A stretch of DNA of 64,000 nt from Antricoccus suffuscus (GTDB lineage: Bacteria > Actinomycetota > Actinomycetes > Mycobacteriales > Antricoccaceae), in the NCBI RefSeq assembly GCF_003003235.1, contig NZ_PVUE01000015.1, forward strand, positions 1 through 64,000. The letters run 5' to 3'. A model generated the notes under the pieces. That model ran no database searches. It was not told the DNA's origin and saw only the letters and a program-made list of their open reading frames with translations. The position numbers and the translations under genes were made by a program. Below, in pieces: positions 42,862-51,303 of this stretch. The number at the start of each line of letters is the position of its first letter. Position 1 is the stretch's first letter.

Positions 42862-44094
42862 TTAGGGACGCGCAGAGATGGCGGCGTCGAGGTCCTTGAT
42901 CAGGTCGTCGGTGCTTTCGAGCCCGACCGACAGCCGGACGAGGCCGTCGCTCAGTCCGATCGCCGCTCGGCCCTCCGGACCCATCGCCCGGTGCGTGGTC
43001 GTCGCCGGATGAGTGATCAGGGACTTCGCATCGCCGAGGTTGTTGGAGATGTCGATCGTGCGCAGGCCGTTGAGGAGCGCGAAGGCCGCGTCCTTACCCG
43101 TGCCCGCGCCGGCGTCGAGCTCGAAGGTGATCACCGTGCCGCCGCCGCTCATTTGCTGCGTCGCCAGTTCGTGCTGCGGATGTGACTCCAAGTAGGGATA
43201 GAGCACCCGGCGTACGGCGGGCTGACTTTCCAGCCAGCCGGCGATCGTCAGCGCCGACCGCACCGAGTAGTCCACGCGCAGTGACATCGTCTCCAGGCCC
43301 TTGAGCAGCGTCCACGCGTTGAACGGGCTGAGCGCCGGGCCTGTATGGCGCATCAGGTGCTTGACCGGACCGTTGACGAAGTCGTCGGTCCCGAGGATCG
43401 CGCCGCCGAGGACCCGCCCTTGACCGTCCATGTGCTTAGTGCCGGAATAGACGACCACATCTGCGCCAAGCTCGAGGTTGCTCTGCAGCAGCGGGGTAGC
43501 AAAGACGTTGTCGACGACCACCTGGGCGCCAGCCGCGTGCGCGAGCTCGCTGACGGTACGCACGTCCACCAGCTCCTGCAGTGGGTTGGACGGTGACTCG
43601 AAGAAGACGGCGGTGGCCGGGGTCGAGAGGGCTGCCTCCCACTGCGCGAGGTCGCTGCCGTCGACGAAGTCGGTCTGGACGCCCCACCGCGGCAGGAGCT
43701 CATTGAGTACGACGAAGCAGGACCCGAAGAGACTGCGCGAGGCGACTACGCGATCGCCGGCGGCCAGCAGGGCTGCAAGGGCATTGAATACGGCAGACAT
43801 CCCGCTTGCTGTTGCGAAGCAGGCTTCGGCGCCTTCGAGGAGCCGCAGCCGTTCCTGAAAAGCCGCGACGGTTGGGTTTCCGTAGCGCGAGTAGACGAAG
43901 CGTTCGACCTCGCCGGCGAACGACGCCTCCGCGGCTTCGGCCGACTCGAAGACGTAACCCGATGTCAGAAAGAGCGCCTCGGAGGTTTCATCAAACGGGG
44001 TCCGGTCCAGTCCGCCGCGCACCGCTCGTGTCTGCGGGCTCCAGCCGGCAACGAGGTCGCGCTCTGCGTTGGGGTCCAGTCGCGGCATCGTCAT
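42862..44094 (-). CDS. metZ: O-succinylhomoserine sulfhydrylase
   Basis: A 410-residue PLP enzyme of the Cys/Met metabolism family. The Schiff-base Lys is in YSGTKHMDGQGRVLGG; other family blocks are RFVYSRYGNPTV, FFESPSNPLQELVD and LSVGLESTDDLIKDL. By family and by its rhodanese neighbour (as Rv0391/Rv0390) it should be MetZ, making homocysteine directly from O-succinyl- or O-acetylhomoserine and sulfide. ATG 44094 overlaps the rhodanese stop (ATGA) and has GGAAGAAG upstream; the frame is open 71 codons farther but lies inside the rhodanese gene. Controlled by the SAM riboswitch. Confidence 0.9.
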   Translation of the reverse strand: MTMPRLDPNAERDLVAGWSPQTRAVRGGLDRTPFDETSEALFLTSGYVFESAEAAEASFAGEVERFVYSRYGNPTVAAFQERLRLLEGAEACFATASGMSAVFNALAALLAAGDRVVASRSLFGSCFVVLNELLPRWGVQTDFVDGSDLAQWEAALSTPATAVFFESPSNPLQELVDVRTVSELAHAAGAQVVVDNVFATPLLQSNLELGADVVVYSGTKHMDGQGRVLGGAILGTDDFVNGPVKHLMRHTGPALSPFNAWTLLKGLETMSLRVDYSVRSALTIAGWLESQPAVRRVLYPYLESHPQHELATQQMSGGGTVITFELDAGAGTGKDAAFALLNGLRTIDISNNLGDAKSLITHPATTTHRAMGPEGRAAIGLSDGLVRLSVGLESTDDLIKDLDAAISARP

Positions 44095-44456
44095 TTCTTC
44101 TTCCATGGCTGGTCGCTCTGTTGCCATCCACCGTCGGCCTCGAAGCCGCCGAGGATGTTGTACGCCGTATGGCCCGCCTCGGTAGCGACGACGGCCGAGT
44201 CGATCGAACGACGACCGGAGCGGCACAGGAAGAGGATCTCTTTTCCTTTGAGGTCGGCGATCTCGTCCAAGAAGTCGGGATTGCGAGAGCCGTCGCCACG
44301 GTTCCACTCGACGAAAACGGCCGGCGTACCCACGTCATCGGTGACCGGTACGCCGACCTGCTCCCACTCGTCGACGGTGCGTACGTCGACGAGTACGGCA
44401 CCCTCGCGCAGTTTGTCGACGGCTTGGCTGACGGTCAGGTCTCCGGCGTACGTCAT
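44091..44456 (-). CDS. Single-domain rhodanese-like protein
   Basis: A 121-residue rhodanese. The active-site loop is LFLCRSGRRSIDSAVVA, with the catalytic Cys at about 78 followed by the Arg-rich CRSGRRS loop. It could hold sulfur as a persulfide and pass it to MetZ, but that is inference from the operon. It is coupled by 4-nt overlaps to both the upstream DUF1737 gene and metZ. Equivalent to Rv0390. Confidence 0.9.
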   Translation of the reverse strand: MTYAGDLTVSQAVDKLREGAVLVDVRTVDEWEQVGVPVTDDVGTPAVFVEWNRGDGSRNPDFLDEIADLKGKEILFLCRSGRRSIDSAVVATEAGHTAYNILGGFEADGGWQQSDQPWKKK

Positions 44457-44665
44457 GAGGTCTCCTGGGTATGCGTAAGGATGTGGGGTTGAACAACGGC
44501 CTGAGCGGCGACGACCTGGCCGGCATTGACGGTCACCGAAGGGCTGCCGTAGAGGACGTAGCCGTCGTCCAGGGCTGCGGAGATCTTCTCGCAGAACGAG
44601 CGGTCGTCGGTGCCGGTGAGGAGGCGGTAGGACAGGGGAGCGTCAGGCGACGCGGGGTCAGACAC
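44453..44665 (-). CDS. DUF1737 domain protein
   Basis: A 70-residue protein with the DUF1737 pattern YRLLTGTDDRSFCEKISAAL and GYVLYGSPSVTVNAGQVVAA. No catalytic residues are evident; unknown function. First gene of the metZ operon. The GTG start has AAGGAG 9 nt upstream, just after the riboswitch, so ligand binding could mask or free this site. Confidence 0.82.
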   Translation of the reverse strand: MSDPASPDAPLSYRLLTGTDDRSFCEKISAALDDGYVLYGSPSVTVNAGQVVAAQAVVQPHILTHTQETS

Positions 44666-44682
44666 GGGTGTTCTCCTTTTCG

Positions 44683-44783
44683 CGCTTGCAATGATCTTGC
44701 CGAGTAATCACCTGAGGCACCCCGCCGCAAAAAGAGGGTTGCCGGCCAGCAAGTCAGGGCTTAGCGCTGGTCCTCATTACTCT
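44683..44783 (-). ncRNA. SAM-IV-type riboswitch
   Basis: On the minus strand P1 is formed by GAGTAAT (44782-44776) and ATTACTC (44708-44702). Inside are AGCGCTAAGCCC, GCTTGCTGG-like CTTGCTGGCCGGCAACCC and GCGGCGGGGTGCC, which closely follow the SAM-IV consensus; CCTGA/TCAGG pair within. Downstream of P1 a GCAA-GATCA-TTGC hairpin is followed by AGCGC, able to pair with GCGCT (44767-44763) as the extra pseudoknot. It precedes the DUF1737-rhodanese-metZ operon, which suits S-adenosylmethionine feedback. Confidence 0.85.
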
Positions 44784-44792
44784 GTACCGCTT

Positions 44793-44817
44793 AGTATACT
44801 CACGGCTTCCGAGCTCC
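44793..44817 (-). promoter_or_regulatory. Promoter of the SAM-riboswitch transcript
   Basis: Minus-10 TATACT (44798-44793 on the minus strand) lies 10 nt before the P1 helix. A weak minus-35 TCGACG is 18 nt farther upstream. Confidence 0.5.
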
Positions 44818-44952
44818 GTCGACCAGGTTGTGGTACGGCGCTCAATGCATTCCTTGGTCCGCACTTGGAAGTGTGCTAGGACTGGTGCAAGGCGGCTCCG
44901 TGATATCGGTCACGGCTCGGCGAACCGCCTCCGCGAAGCAAGGGAGCACACT

Positions 44953-46122
44953 GTGAGCGACAGACTTGGCTTTGGCATTTTCATGGCCCCGTTTCACCCG
45001 GCCGGGGAGAACCCGACGCTGGCCATCCAGCGAGACCTGGAACTGGTGGAGCATTTGGACCGGCTCGGGTACGACGAGGCATGGATCGGTGAGCATCACT
45101 CCGCCGGCAGTGAGATCATCGCGTCGCCGGAGATCTTCATCGCGGCGGCCGCCGAACGGACCAAGAACATCCGACTCGGCACCGGCGTCACCTCGCTGAG
45201 CTACCACAATCCGCTGTGGGTCGCCGAACGCATGGTGCTGCTCGATCACATGACCCGTGGGCGGGTCATGCTCGGCGTCGGACCCGGGTCCCTACCCACG
45301 GACTCGGCCATGATCGGGCTGGACCCGACCGACACCCGCGAGTTGCTGCCGGAGGCCCTCGACATCGTCGTACGTCTGCTCAAGGGCGAAACGGTCACCC
45401 AGCAGACCAGGACGCACAACCTCATCAACGCTCATCTGCATCTGGCGCCGTACTCCAAGGAGCTCGAGATCGCGGTCGCGGCCGTCGCCTCACCCAGCGG
45501 ACCGCGCCTCGCCGGCCGTTACGGGCTCGGCTTGCTATCAATTGGCGCCACCCTGACCGCCGACGGTTTCGACGCGCTCGCGCTGCACTGGGACGTCATG
45601 GAAGAGCGTGCCGAGACCTACGGCGTCACCGTCGACCGCGACGCGTGGCGGCTGGTCGGAATCATGCACATCGCCGAGACCCGTGAGCAGGCCTACAAGG
45701 ACGTCGAGTTCGGCATCGAGCAGTGGTTCAACTACTTCCAGAAGATTGCCGCGTTCCCGCAGATGGGCGTCGAGGGCCACAACCTCAAAGAGATGATCGA
45801 CTTCGTCAACGAGGCCGGCGTAGGCGTGATCGGCACGGTGGAGGACGCCAAAGCCCAGGTGGAGAAGCTCAAGAATCAGTCCAAGGGGTTCGGCACGATG
45901 CTGTTGATGGCGCACGAGTGGGCCAACCCCGAGGCCACCCGACGGTCTTACGAGCTCATCGCGCAGCACGTGATGCCGCAGTTCCAGGGCCAGTCCGCCG
46001 CCACGATCGAGGCGCGCGATATCGCCAGCGGTAAGCAGAAGGAGTACTCCGATCAGCAGCTCGCCGCGGTCGCGCACATGACCGAGAAGTACCAGGCGGA
46101 GGTCGCCGCAAAAGATAAGTAG
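44953..46122 (+). CDS. LLM-class flavin-dependent monooxygenase
   Basis: A 389-residue luciferase-like (TIM barrel) enzyme. N-terminal GFGIFMAPFHPAGENP, GYDEAWIGEHHSAG, IRLGTGVTSLSYHNPLWVAE and GRVMLGVGPGSLPTD are typical of the bacterial luciferase / limonene monooxygenase-type group, which use reduced FMN from a separate reductase. The substrate is unknown. GTG 44953 has AGGGAG upstream and gives the expected N-terminus; the open frame begins 41 codons earlier in non-coding sequence. A strong terminator follows. Confidence 0.85.
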   Translation: MSDRLGFGIFMAPFHPAGENPTLAIQRDLELVEHLDRLGYDEAWIGEHHSAGSEIIASPEIFIAAAAERTKNIRLGTGVTSLSYHNPLWVAERMVLLDHMTRGRVMLGVGPGSLPTDSAMIGLDPTDTRELLPEALDIVVRLLKGETVTQQTRTHNLINAHLHLAPYSKELEIAVAAVASPSGPRLAGRYGLGLLSIGATLTADGFDALALHWDVMEERAETYGVTVDRDAWRLVGIMHIAETREQAYKDVEFGIEQWFNYFQKIAAFPQMGVEGHNLKEMIDFVNEAGVGVIGTVEDAKAQVEKLKNQSKGFGTMLLMAHEWANPEATRRSYELIAQHVMPQFQGQSAATIEARDIASGKQKEYSDQQLAAVAHMTEKYQAEVAAKDK

Positions 46123-46144
46123 CACCGATAACCAAAGAAGTGCC

Positions 46145-46177
46145 GGGGTACGGCGAGCGCGCGGCTCGTCGTACCCC
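46145..46177 (+). terminator. Terminator of the LLM oxidoreductase gene
   Basis: GGGGTACGGCGAGC pairs over 14 bp (one G-U) with GCTCGTCGTACCCC around GCGCG; GTTGTC follows. It lies 22 nt after the stop codon. Confidence 0.7.
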
Positions 46178-46233
46178 GTTGTCTGCCCGATAGCAGCTGC
46201 GGTCGGGACGCCGCGATCGGCTCACCTCGACCG

Positions 46234-46284
46234 TCAATGCCTATAACTACAATGCCTAGCGCTACAAGGTATGCTGGCATACCT
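46234..46284 (+). promoter_or_regulatory. Promoter and operator of the padR operon
   Basis: CAATGCCTA occurs twice (46234-46242, 46249-46257), with a TATAAC minus-10 box between the copies (46241-46246). Next comes the perfect palindrome AGGTATGC-TG-GCATACCT (46267-46284), which abuts the GGGAGG ribosome-binding site of padR. The layout suits autorepression by PadR. Confidence 0.55.
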
Positions 46285-46294
46285 GGGAGGCGCC

Positions 46295-46642
46295 ATGAAT
46301 ATCGACAAGGATCTGGTCGCCGCTATGGCGACCCCACTGGTGCTCGCGATCCTCGCGAAGGAGCGGAGCTACGGGTACGCCATTCTCAAGCGGGTGCGCG
46401 AGCTCTCCGGCGGGGATCTCGAGTGGACCGACGGCATGCTTTACCCGCTGCTTCACCGCCTGGAGCGGCTGGAGTACATCAGCGCCGAATGGGGGAAGTC
46501 GTCCGAGGGCAGGCGGCGTCGCTACTACGACATCACGGACTCCGGCCTCGCCCAGCTGGCCGAACAGCGGAACCAGTGGGTCGCCGCGACACGGACGCTT
46601 GGAAGTATCTGGGGTCCGGCGTTTCCGGCCGCGGGAACATGA
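46295..46642 (+). CDS. PadR family transcriptional regulator
   Basis: A 115-residue winged-helix regulator. MATPLVLAILAKERSYGYAI, the recognition-helix region DGMLYPLLHRLERLEYISAE and the wing EGRRRRYYDITDSG are diagnostic. PadR proteins often control a membrane protein gene next to them, and here the stop overlaps a permease-like gene by ATGA. ATG 46295 is chosen because GGGAGG lies 4-5 nt upstream; an in-frame ATG at 46271 would fall inside the operator palindrome. Confidence 0.92.
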   Translation: MNIDKDLVAAMATPLVLAILAKERSYGYAILKRVRELSGGDLEWTDGMLYPLLHRLERLEYISAEWGKSSEGRRRRYYDITDSGLAQLAEQRNQWVAATRTLGSIWGPAFPAAGT

Positions 46643-47982
46643 GCATGGATACGGTCGAAAGCCTGATCGGTGAGTGGCGGCAGGCCATCCTGTGTGGGCG
46701 CGCCGTTGATGCAGCTGACGCTGAGGAGCTCGAGAGTCACCTGCGCGAACAGGTCGACGAGCTGAGGTCGGCAGGGCTCTCTCGCGAGGAGGCGTTCCTG
46801 ATCGCGGTCAGGAGACTCGGCGCGGTGGACGCCATTACCGCCGAATACGCCCGCGAACACGGCGACCGGCTCTGGAAGCAGCTCGCGATGCCGCGCCCCG
46901 GCCGAAGTGGCCGCGGACCGCTGGTGATGATGCTCGGGTTCGCGGTTCTGACGGCCGTGCTGCTCCAAGTTGGTCGGCTCTTCTCGGGGGCGCCCGATGC
47001 GACCAGCATGTGGTTCGTGCGGGACGTCGGCTTTTTCGTGCTGCCGGTGCTCGCCGGATACCTTGCGGTGGTACGCCGGATGCCACGCAATCGGATGTTC
47101 GCGCTCGCCGCACCGGTAGTCGTGCTCGCGGTCGCGATAAACGTCTTCCCGTTCGCTCACAATGCGACCACCGACGTGCTGGTGGCGATCCACCTGCCGA
47201 TTGTGTTGTGGTTCGTCGTCGGTGTGGCGTACGTCGGCGGCGACGTACGTTCGCCGGGACGGCGCATGGACTTCATCCGGTTCACCGGAGAGTGGGGGAT
47301 CTACTACGCGCTCATCGCCCTCGGCGGCGGCGTACTGCTTGGCCTGTCGGCGCTCGTGCTGACGCCTATCGCGCCGCATGCCATCGAGGGCGTCATGCTC
47401 TGGGTTGCCCCCTCGGGTGCAGCGGGTGCCACCGTCGTTGCGGCGTGGCTCGTCGAGGAGAAAAAGAGTGTCATCGAAAACCTCGCGCCCGTGCTGACGG
47501 CGATATTCACGCCGCTGTTTGCCGTGATGCTGGTGGTGTCCGCGGTTGGCTACCTGGTGGCCGGTGTTGGGCACGAGTTCGACCGCAATTTGCTAATCGT
47601 GTTCGATGTCCTGCTGTTGGTCGTCTTGGGGCTTGTGGTCTACGGGATCTCCGCCCGGGAGTCCGGACGATCAGCGGGGTTGATGGATGCGCTCCGCCTT
47701 GCCGCGGTGGGCGCGGCGATCGTGCTCGATGTCCTGGTGCTGGGATCGATGGTGGCACGGGTCGGGGAGTTCGGGTTCACGCCTAATCGGATCGCGGCAC
47801 TCGGGTTGAATCTGGTGCTGCTAGCGAATCTTGCGGTGACGGCCTGGCTCATCGGCCGATTGCTTGGCGGGAAGGCTCCGGCGGTGCGTCTGGAGCGGTG
47901 GCAGACGGGGTATTTGCCGGTATTCGCGGGGTGGGCGACCATCGTGGTGCTGGTTGTGCCGGGCATATTTGGGTTTAGGTGA
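46639..47982 (+). CDS. PadR-linked polytopic membrane protein with permease prefix domain
   Basis: A 447-residue protein. The cytoplasmic N-terminus (about 1-80) matches the permease prefix pattern: ELESHLREQVDELRSAGLSREEAFLIAVRRLG. About ten hydrophobic helices follow from residue 95 to the end. No transport motif or ATPase partner is seen. Such genes are often co-transcribed with a PadR regulator, as here (4-nt overlap). Function unknown; perhaps an envelope-stress or drug-response permease. Confidence 0.8.
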   Translation: MSMDTVESLIGEWRQAILCGRAVDAADAEELESHLREQVDELRSAGLSREEAFLIAVRRLGAVDAITAEYAREHGDRLWKQLAMPRPGRSGRGPLVMMLGFAVLTAVLLQVGRLFSGAPDATSMWFVRDVGFFVLPVLAGYLAVVRRMPRNRMFALAAPVVVLAVAINVFPFAHNATTDVLVAIHLPIVLWFVVGVAYVGGDVRSPGRRMDFIRFTGEWGIYYALIALGGGVLLGLSALVLTPIAPHAIEGVMLWVAPSGAAGATVVAAWLVEEKKSVIENLAPVLTAIFTPLFAVMLVVSAVGYLVAGVGHEFDRNLLIVFDVLLLVVLGLVVYGISARESGRSAGLMDALRLAAVGAAIVLDVLVLGSMVARVGEFGFTPNRIAALGLNLVLLANLAVTAWLIGRLLGGKAPAVRLERWQTGYLPVFAGWATIVVLVVPGIFGFR

Positions 47983-48020
47983 GGGCTGGGCGTCATTGCT
48001 GAGCTCACCAACCGGTCGAC

Positions 48021-48026
48021 TAACGT
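48021..48026 (+). promoter_or_regulatory. Minus-10 box (TAACGT) for a leaderless gene
   Basis: TAACGT is 7 nt before ATG 48034; no ribosome-binding site. Confidence 0.4.
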
Positions 48027-48033
48027 ACGGCGC

Positions 48034-48831
48034 ATGACCGAGTCTGTGGATCTGCCCGAGGCGTTTTATCTTCCGAAGGGCGACGGGCGGTTCGAACCGA
48101 CGTTCGCGACGATGAGTCCATGGAACGCCGATAGCCAGCATGGCGGTCCACCTTCGGCGTTGCTGGCGACCTGCATGGACGATCTCGCCGGCGGTCCGGG
48201 CCTGCGACTGGCACGCGTCACCGTCGACTTCCTGCGGCCGATCCCGCGTGCGGAATGCACCGTCGAGGTCGCCGTTACGCGGCCGGGCAGCCGGGTCCGT
48301 AAGAGTGAAGCGTCGATGTCGGTCGGCGGGGAGGTCGTCGTACACGCCAGCGCCTGGCATATCGCAACCGGTGCCCAGCCGCCCGACCTCGGCGTACACG
48401 ACCAGGCGGTCGAACCACTCCCGGATGAGCAACCGCAGACCTACTTCCCAGGTATCGGACGGTGGGGGTACGGCGAGGCCATCGAATGGCGGTTTGCACT
48501 CGGCAGCTACGGCCAACAGGGCCCGTCGAAGGTCTGGACCCGGATGCGCATCCCGCTGATCGCCGGACGCGAACTGACCGGGCTTCAGCACGCACTCACG
48601 GTCGCCGACTCGGCCAACGGCTTGTCCAACGCGCTCCCGTTCGGCGAGTGGCTATTCATCCCGCCGACTATGACCCTGACGCTGCTTCGCCATCCGGTAG
48701 GCGAATGGGTCTATATGGATGCCCAGACGACCTTGGCGAACGACGGGGTGGGGATCGCGCGGGCCGACCTCGCCGACAACGACGGCGCCATCGGCACCGC
48801 GATGCAACCCCTTCTGGTTGCACCTCTCTGA
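48034..48831 (+). CDS. Thioesterase family protein (double hotdog)
   Basis: A 265-residue acyl-CoA thioesterase-like protein of the TesB / 4HBT_3 type. The first hotdog carries WNADSQHGGPPSALLATCMD and LARVTVDFLRPIP; the second (about 150-260) carries LTVADSANGLSNALPFGEWL and WVYMDAQTTLANDGVGIARA, a common pattern in this family. Probably cytosolic and active on medium- or long-chain acyl-CoA; the exact substrate is unknown. Confidence 0.82.
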   Translation: MTESVDLPEAFYLPKGDGRFEPTFATMSPWNADSQHGGPPSALLATCMDDLAGGPGLRLARVTVDFLRPIPRAECTVEVAVTRPGSRVRKSEASMSVGGEVVVHASAWHIATGAQPPDLGVHDQAVEPLPDEQPQTYFPGIGRWGYGEAIEWRFALGSYGQQGPSKVWTRMRIPLIAGRELTGLQHALTVADSANGLSNALPFGEWLFIPPTMTLTLLRHPVGEWVYMDAQTTLANDGVGIARADLADNDGAIGTAMQPLLVAPL

Positions 48832-48851
48832 ACCGCGATTTGGCGGATCAG

Positions 48852-48857
48852 TAAGTT
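48852..48857 (+). promoter_or_regulatory. Minus-10 box (TAAGTT) for a leaderless gene
   Basis: TAAGTT is 6 nt before ATG 48864. GAAGG in between is too close to act as a ribosome-binding site. Confidence 0.4.
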
Positions 48858-48863
48858 GAAGGC

Positions 48864-49973
48864 ATGGCTGATCAGAACTCGCACCCCATCCTCGAACGTC
48901 ATCTTTTCGGTCCCGGGCCGACAAACGCCTATCCGGAAGCGACTGCCGCGCTCGGCCTGCCGTTGCTCGGACACCTCGATCCGGAGTTCCTGCGGATCCT
49001 CGACGACACGTGCGCGGATCTGCGTACGGCGTGGGGGACGACCAACAAGCGCACCCTGCCGCTGTCGGCGACCGGCTCGGCCGGCATGGAGGCCGCGTTC
49101 GTCAATACGGTCGGACCCGGTGACGTCGCGGTCATCGCCGTCAACGGCTTGTTCGGTGAGAGGATGTGCGACGTCGCCGCCCGCGCCGGTGCGGAGGTCG
49201 TACGAGTCGACCATGAGTGGGGTACGCCGGTAGACGCGCAGAAGGTCGCGGATGCGCACCCAAACCCGAAGGTGATTGCCGCCGTACACGCCGAGACCTC
49301 GACCGGCGTGCGATCGGACATGGCAGCGCTCGGCGCGCTCAAGGGCGACGCGCTGTTGATCGCCGATGCCGTCACCTCGATCGGCGGGATTGAGCTGTGC
49401 GCCGACGAGTGGGGCATCGACGTCGGCTACGCCGGCACCCAGAAGTGCCTGGGCGTCGCGCCCGGGCTAGCGCCGTTCACCATCTCCGATCGCGGATTCG
49501 AGCGCCGCATCGAGAAGCCGCAGTCCTGGTACCTCGACCTCGGCATGCTCGGCGGGTACGTCGGTGAGGCCACCGGCGGCCGCACCTACCACCACACCGC
49601 GCCGGTTGCGATGGTTCGCAGCCTGCACGCCGGACTCAAGCGGGTACTCGCCGAGGGTCTGGAAAACGTCGCCGCGCGACACTACGCCGCCGGGCAAGCG
49701 CTGCAGGACGGCCTGCAGGAGATGGGCCTCGAGCTGTTCGCGCAGGACGGTTTCCGGCTGCCCGAGCTGACCACCGTCAAGGTGCCCGAGGGCGCCGACT
49801 CGGCGAAGGTCCGCGGCTACCTGCTCAGCGAATACAACATCGAGATCGGCGCGGGAGCGGGCAAGTTCGCCTCGACCGTATGGCGGATCGGCCTGATGGG
49901 CCCCAACGCGCGGCCGGATTCGGTAGCGCTGCTGCTGGCCGCTATCAAGGACGCGCTCGCCGCCACCAAGTAA
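48864..49973 (+). CDS. Alanine/serine-glyoxylate aminotransferase family protein
   Basis: A 369-residue fold-type I PLP enzyme. FGPGPTNAYPEA near the N-terminus, HAETSTGVRSDMAALG, the PLP-binding DAVTSIGGIELCADEWGIDV and the Schiff-base Lys in YAGTQKCLGVAPGLAP place it in the alanine-glyoxylate / serine-glyoxylate / 2-aminoethylphosphonate aminotransferase group. Which amino donor it uses cannot be told. Normal length. A quinone-oxidoreductase-like gene follows after 41 bp. Confidence 0.87.
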   Translation: MADQNSHPILERHLFGPGPTNAYPEATAALGLPLLGHLDPEFLRILDDTCADLRTAWGTTNKRTLPLSATGSAGMEAAFVNTVGPGDVAVIAVNGLFGERMCDVAARAGAEVVRVDHEWGTPVDAQKVADAHPNPKVIAAVHAETSTGVRSDMAALGALKGDALLIADAVTSIGGIELCADEWGIDVGYAGTQKCLGVAPGLAPFTISDRGFERRIEKPQSWYLDLGMLGGYVGEATGGRTYHHTAPVAMVRSLHAGLKRVLAEGLENVAARHYAAGQALQDGLQEMGLELFAQDGFRLPELTTVKVPEGADSAKVRGYLLSEYNIEIGAGAGKFASTVWRIGLMGPNARPDSVALLLAAIKDALAATK

Positions 49974-50014
49974 CCCGATTCCAAACAGCACCTCCCACGA
50001 AAGGTCGATTAAAA

Positions 50015-50959
50015 ATGCGTGTCGTAGGCGTCATGGAGTTCAACGGGCCGCAGGCTCTTCAGGTGTACGACGTACCCGAGCAACACGCGGGTCCGGGTGA
50101 GGTGCGGCTCAAGGTCTCCGCAGCGGCCGTCAACCCGACCGACACCTACATCCCGACCGGTCAACAGCGCCGGCCGAACGACACGCAGACAATCGAGCCG
50201 CCGTACGTTCCAGGTATGGACGCGGCCGGTGTCATCGACGAGATCGGCCCCGACACGCAGACCGACCTGAAGGTGGGCGACCGAGCCATGGGGATCGTCA
50301 TCCCGAAGGGTGCGCACGGCGGCTACAGCGAGAGTCTCGTACTCCCGGTCGGTTCAGTGGCGAAGGCCCCCGCCGGCACGAGCCACGTCGAGGCTGCGAC
50401 CCTGCCAATGAACGGGCTCACCGCGCGGCTCGCGCTCGACCTGTTGAAGCTGCGCCCTGGGCAGACTCTGCTCGTCACCGGCGCGGCCGGCGCGTTCGGC
50501 GGCTACACGGTGCAATTGGCCAAGGCCGATGGACTGCGGGTCATCGCCGATGCGGCCGAAAAGGACACCGAGCTAGTTAAGGCACTCGGGGCCGACGTAA
50601 TCCTGCCGCGCGGCGACGACCTAGCGGCGCGGGTTCGCGAAATCGAGCCGGACGGCGTAGATGCTGTTGCGGACGGCGCACTGCTCAACGAACTGGTGAT
50701 TCCGGCCATCCGCGACGGAGGAGCGCTCGCGGCGGTACGCGGTTTCAAGGTCGCCGAAGAGCGTGGGATCGTGAGCCACCCGGTGTGGGTGCGCGCCTAT
50801 GCCGAGGAGCAAGGAGCGCTCGACACGCTGCGTCAGCAGACCGAAGACGGCGTAGTGACGTTGCGGGTCGCGCGCACGTTTCCGGCCGCAGAGGCCGGGG
50901 CGGCACAGCAGATGCTCGCCGCCGGCGGCGTACGCGGCCGCCTCGTCATCGAGTTCTAA
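50015..50959 (+). CDS. Quinone-oxidoreductase-like MDR family protein
   Basis: A 314-residue medium-chain dehydrogenase/reductase. The N-terminal GroES-like part reads [20 protein letters not shown] and [16 protein letters not shown]; the NADP-binding segment is [20 protein letters not shown]. No structural-zinc Cys cluster is visible, so this is the zinc-independent quinone oxidoreductase type. ATG 50015 has GAAAGG upstream and gives the family start. Substrate unknown. Confidence 0.85.
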   Translation: MRVVGVMEFNGPQALQVYDVPEQHAGPGEVRLKVSAAAVNPTDTYIPTGQQRRPNDTQTIEPPYVPGMDAAGVIDEIGPDTQTDLKVGDRAMGIVIPKGAHGGYSESLVLPVGSVAKAPAGTSHVEAATLPMNGLTARLALDLLKLRPGQTLLVTGAAGAFGGYTVQLAKADGLRVIADAAEKDTELVKALGADVILPRGDDLAARVREIEPDGVDAVADGALLNELVIPAIRDGGALAAVRGFKVAEERGIVSHPVWVRAYAEEQGALDTLRQQTEDGVVTLRVARTFPAAEAGAAQQMLAAGGVRGRLVIEF

Positions 50960-50986
50960 GGTCTGCCGGAGTTATCGAGTTCTAGG

Positions 50987-51211
50987 TCAGCCGGACTTGC
51001 GGCGGAAGGTGCGACCGCCGCCCGCCTTGCGGTGCTCCCCGTGGATCTTCGAGTCGCCGTGCGCCTCTGCGGCGGCACTGTCATCGCTGTGTTTCTTGTT
51101 CTTGCGGTTAAGCGCGTCGAGGAACTTCGCCTTGACGTCGTCTACGGTGCCCTCCTGAGCCGCCGACTGATCCGGATCGGGCGCGCTGGTGTCGGGCGTT
51201 GATTCACTCAT
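50987..51211 (-). CDS. DUF5302 small protein
   Basis: A 74-residue polar protein. DDVKAKFLDALNRKNKKHSD and a basic end HGEHRKAGGGRTFRRKSG match the actinobacterial DUF5302 family. The acidic N-terminal 20 residues and basic C-terminus suggest a disordered protein that may bind nucleic acid (inference). A TTAAAT box lies 7 nt before the ATG on the minus strand, so the mRNA may be leaderless. Convergent with the oxidoreductase and divergent from rarA. Confidence 0.8.
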   Translation of the reverse strand: MSESTPDTSAPDPDQSAAQEGTVDDVKAKFLDALNRKNKKHSDDSAAAEAHGDSKIHGEHRKAGGGRTFRRKSG

Positions 51212-51290
51212 GCGGACTATTTAACGCTACGACGCAAGCGAATTCGCCGGGCCGCACCGACAGGCATGTGAGTACGTCGGTGTAGGCGCC

Positions 51291-51296
51291 TAGCAT
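51291..51296 (+). promoter_or_regulatory. Minus-10 box (TAGCAT) for leaderless rarA
   Basis: TAGCAT is 7 nt before ATG 51304; no ribosome-binding site fits. Confidence 0.45.
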
Positions 51297-51303
51297 CGTG
51301 GAC

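Noticed and set aside
44830-44952. Upstream extension of the LLM oxidoreductase gene
   Set aside because: The added 41 residues are not part of the family fold, and GTG 44953 has a proper ribosome-binding site.
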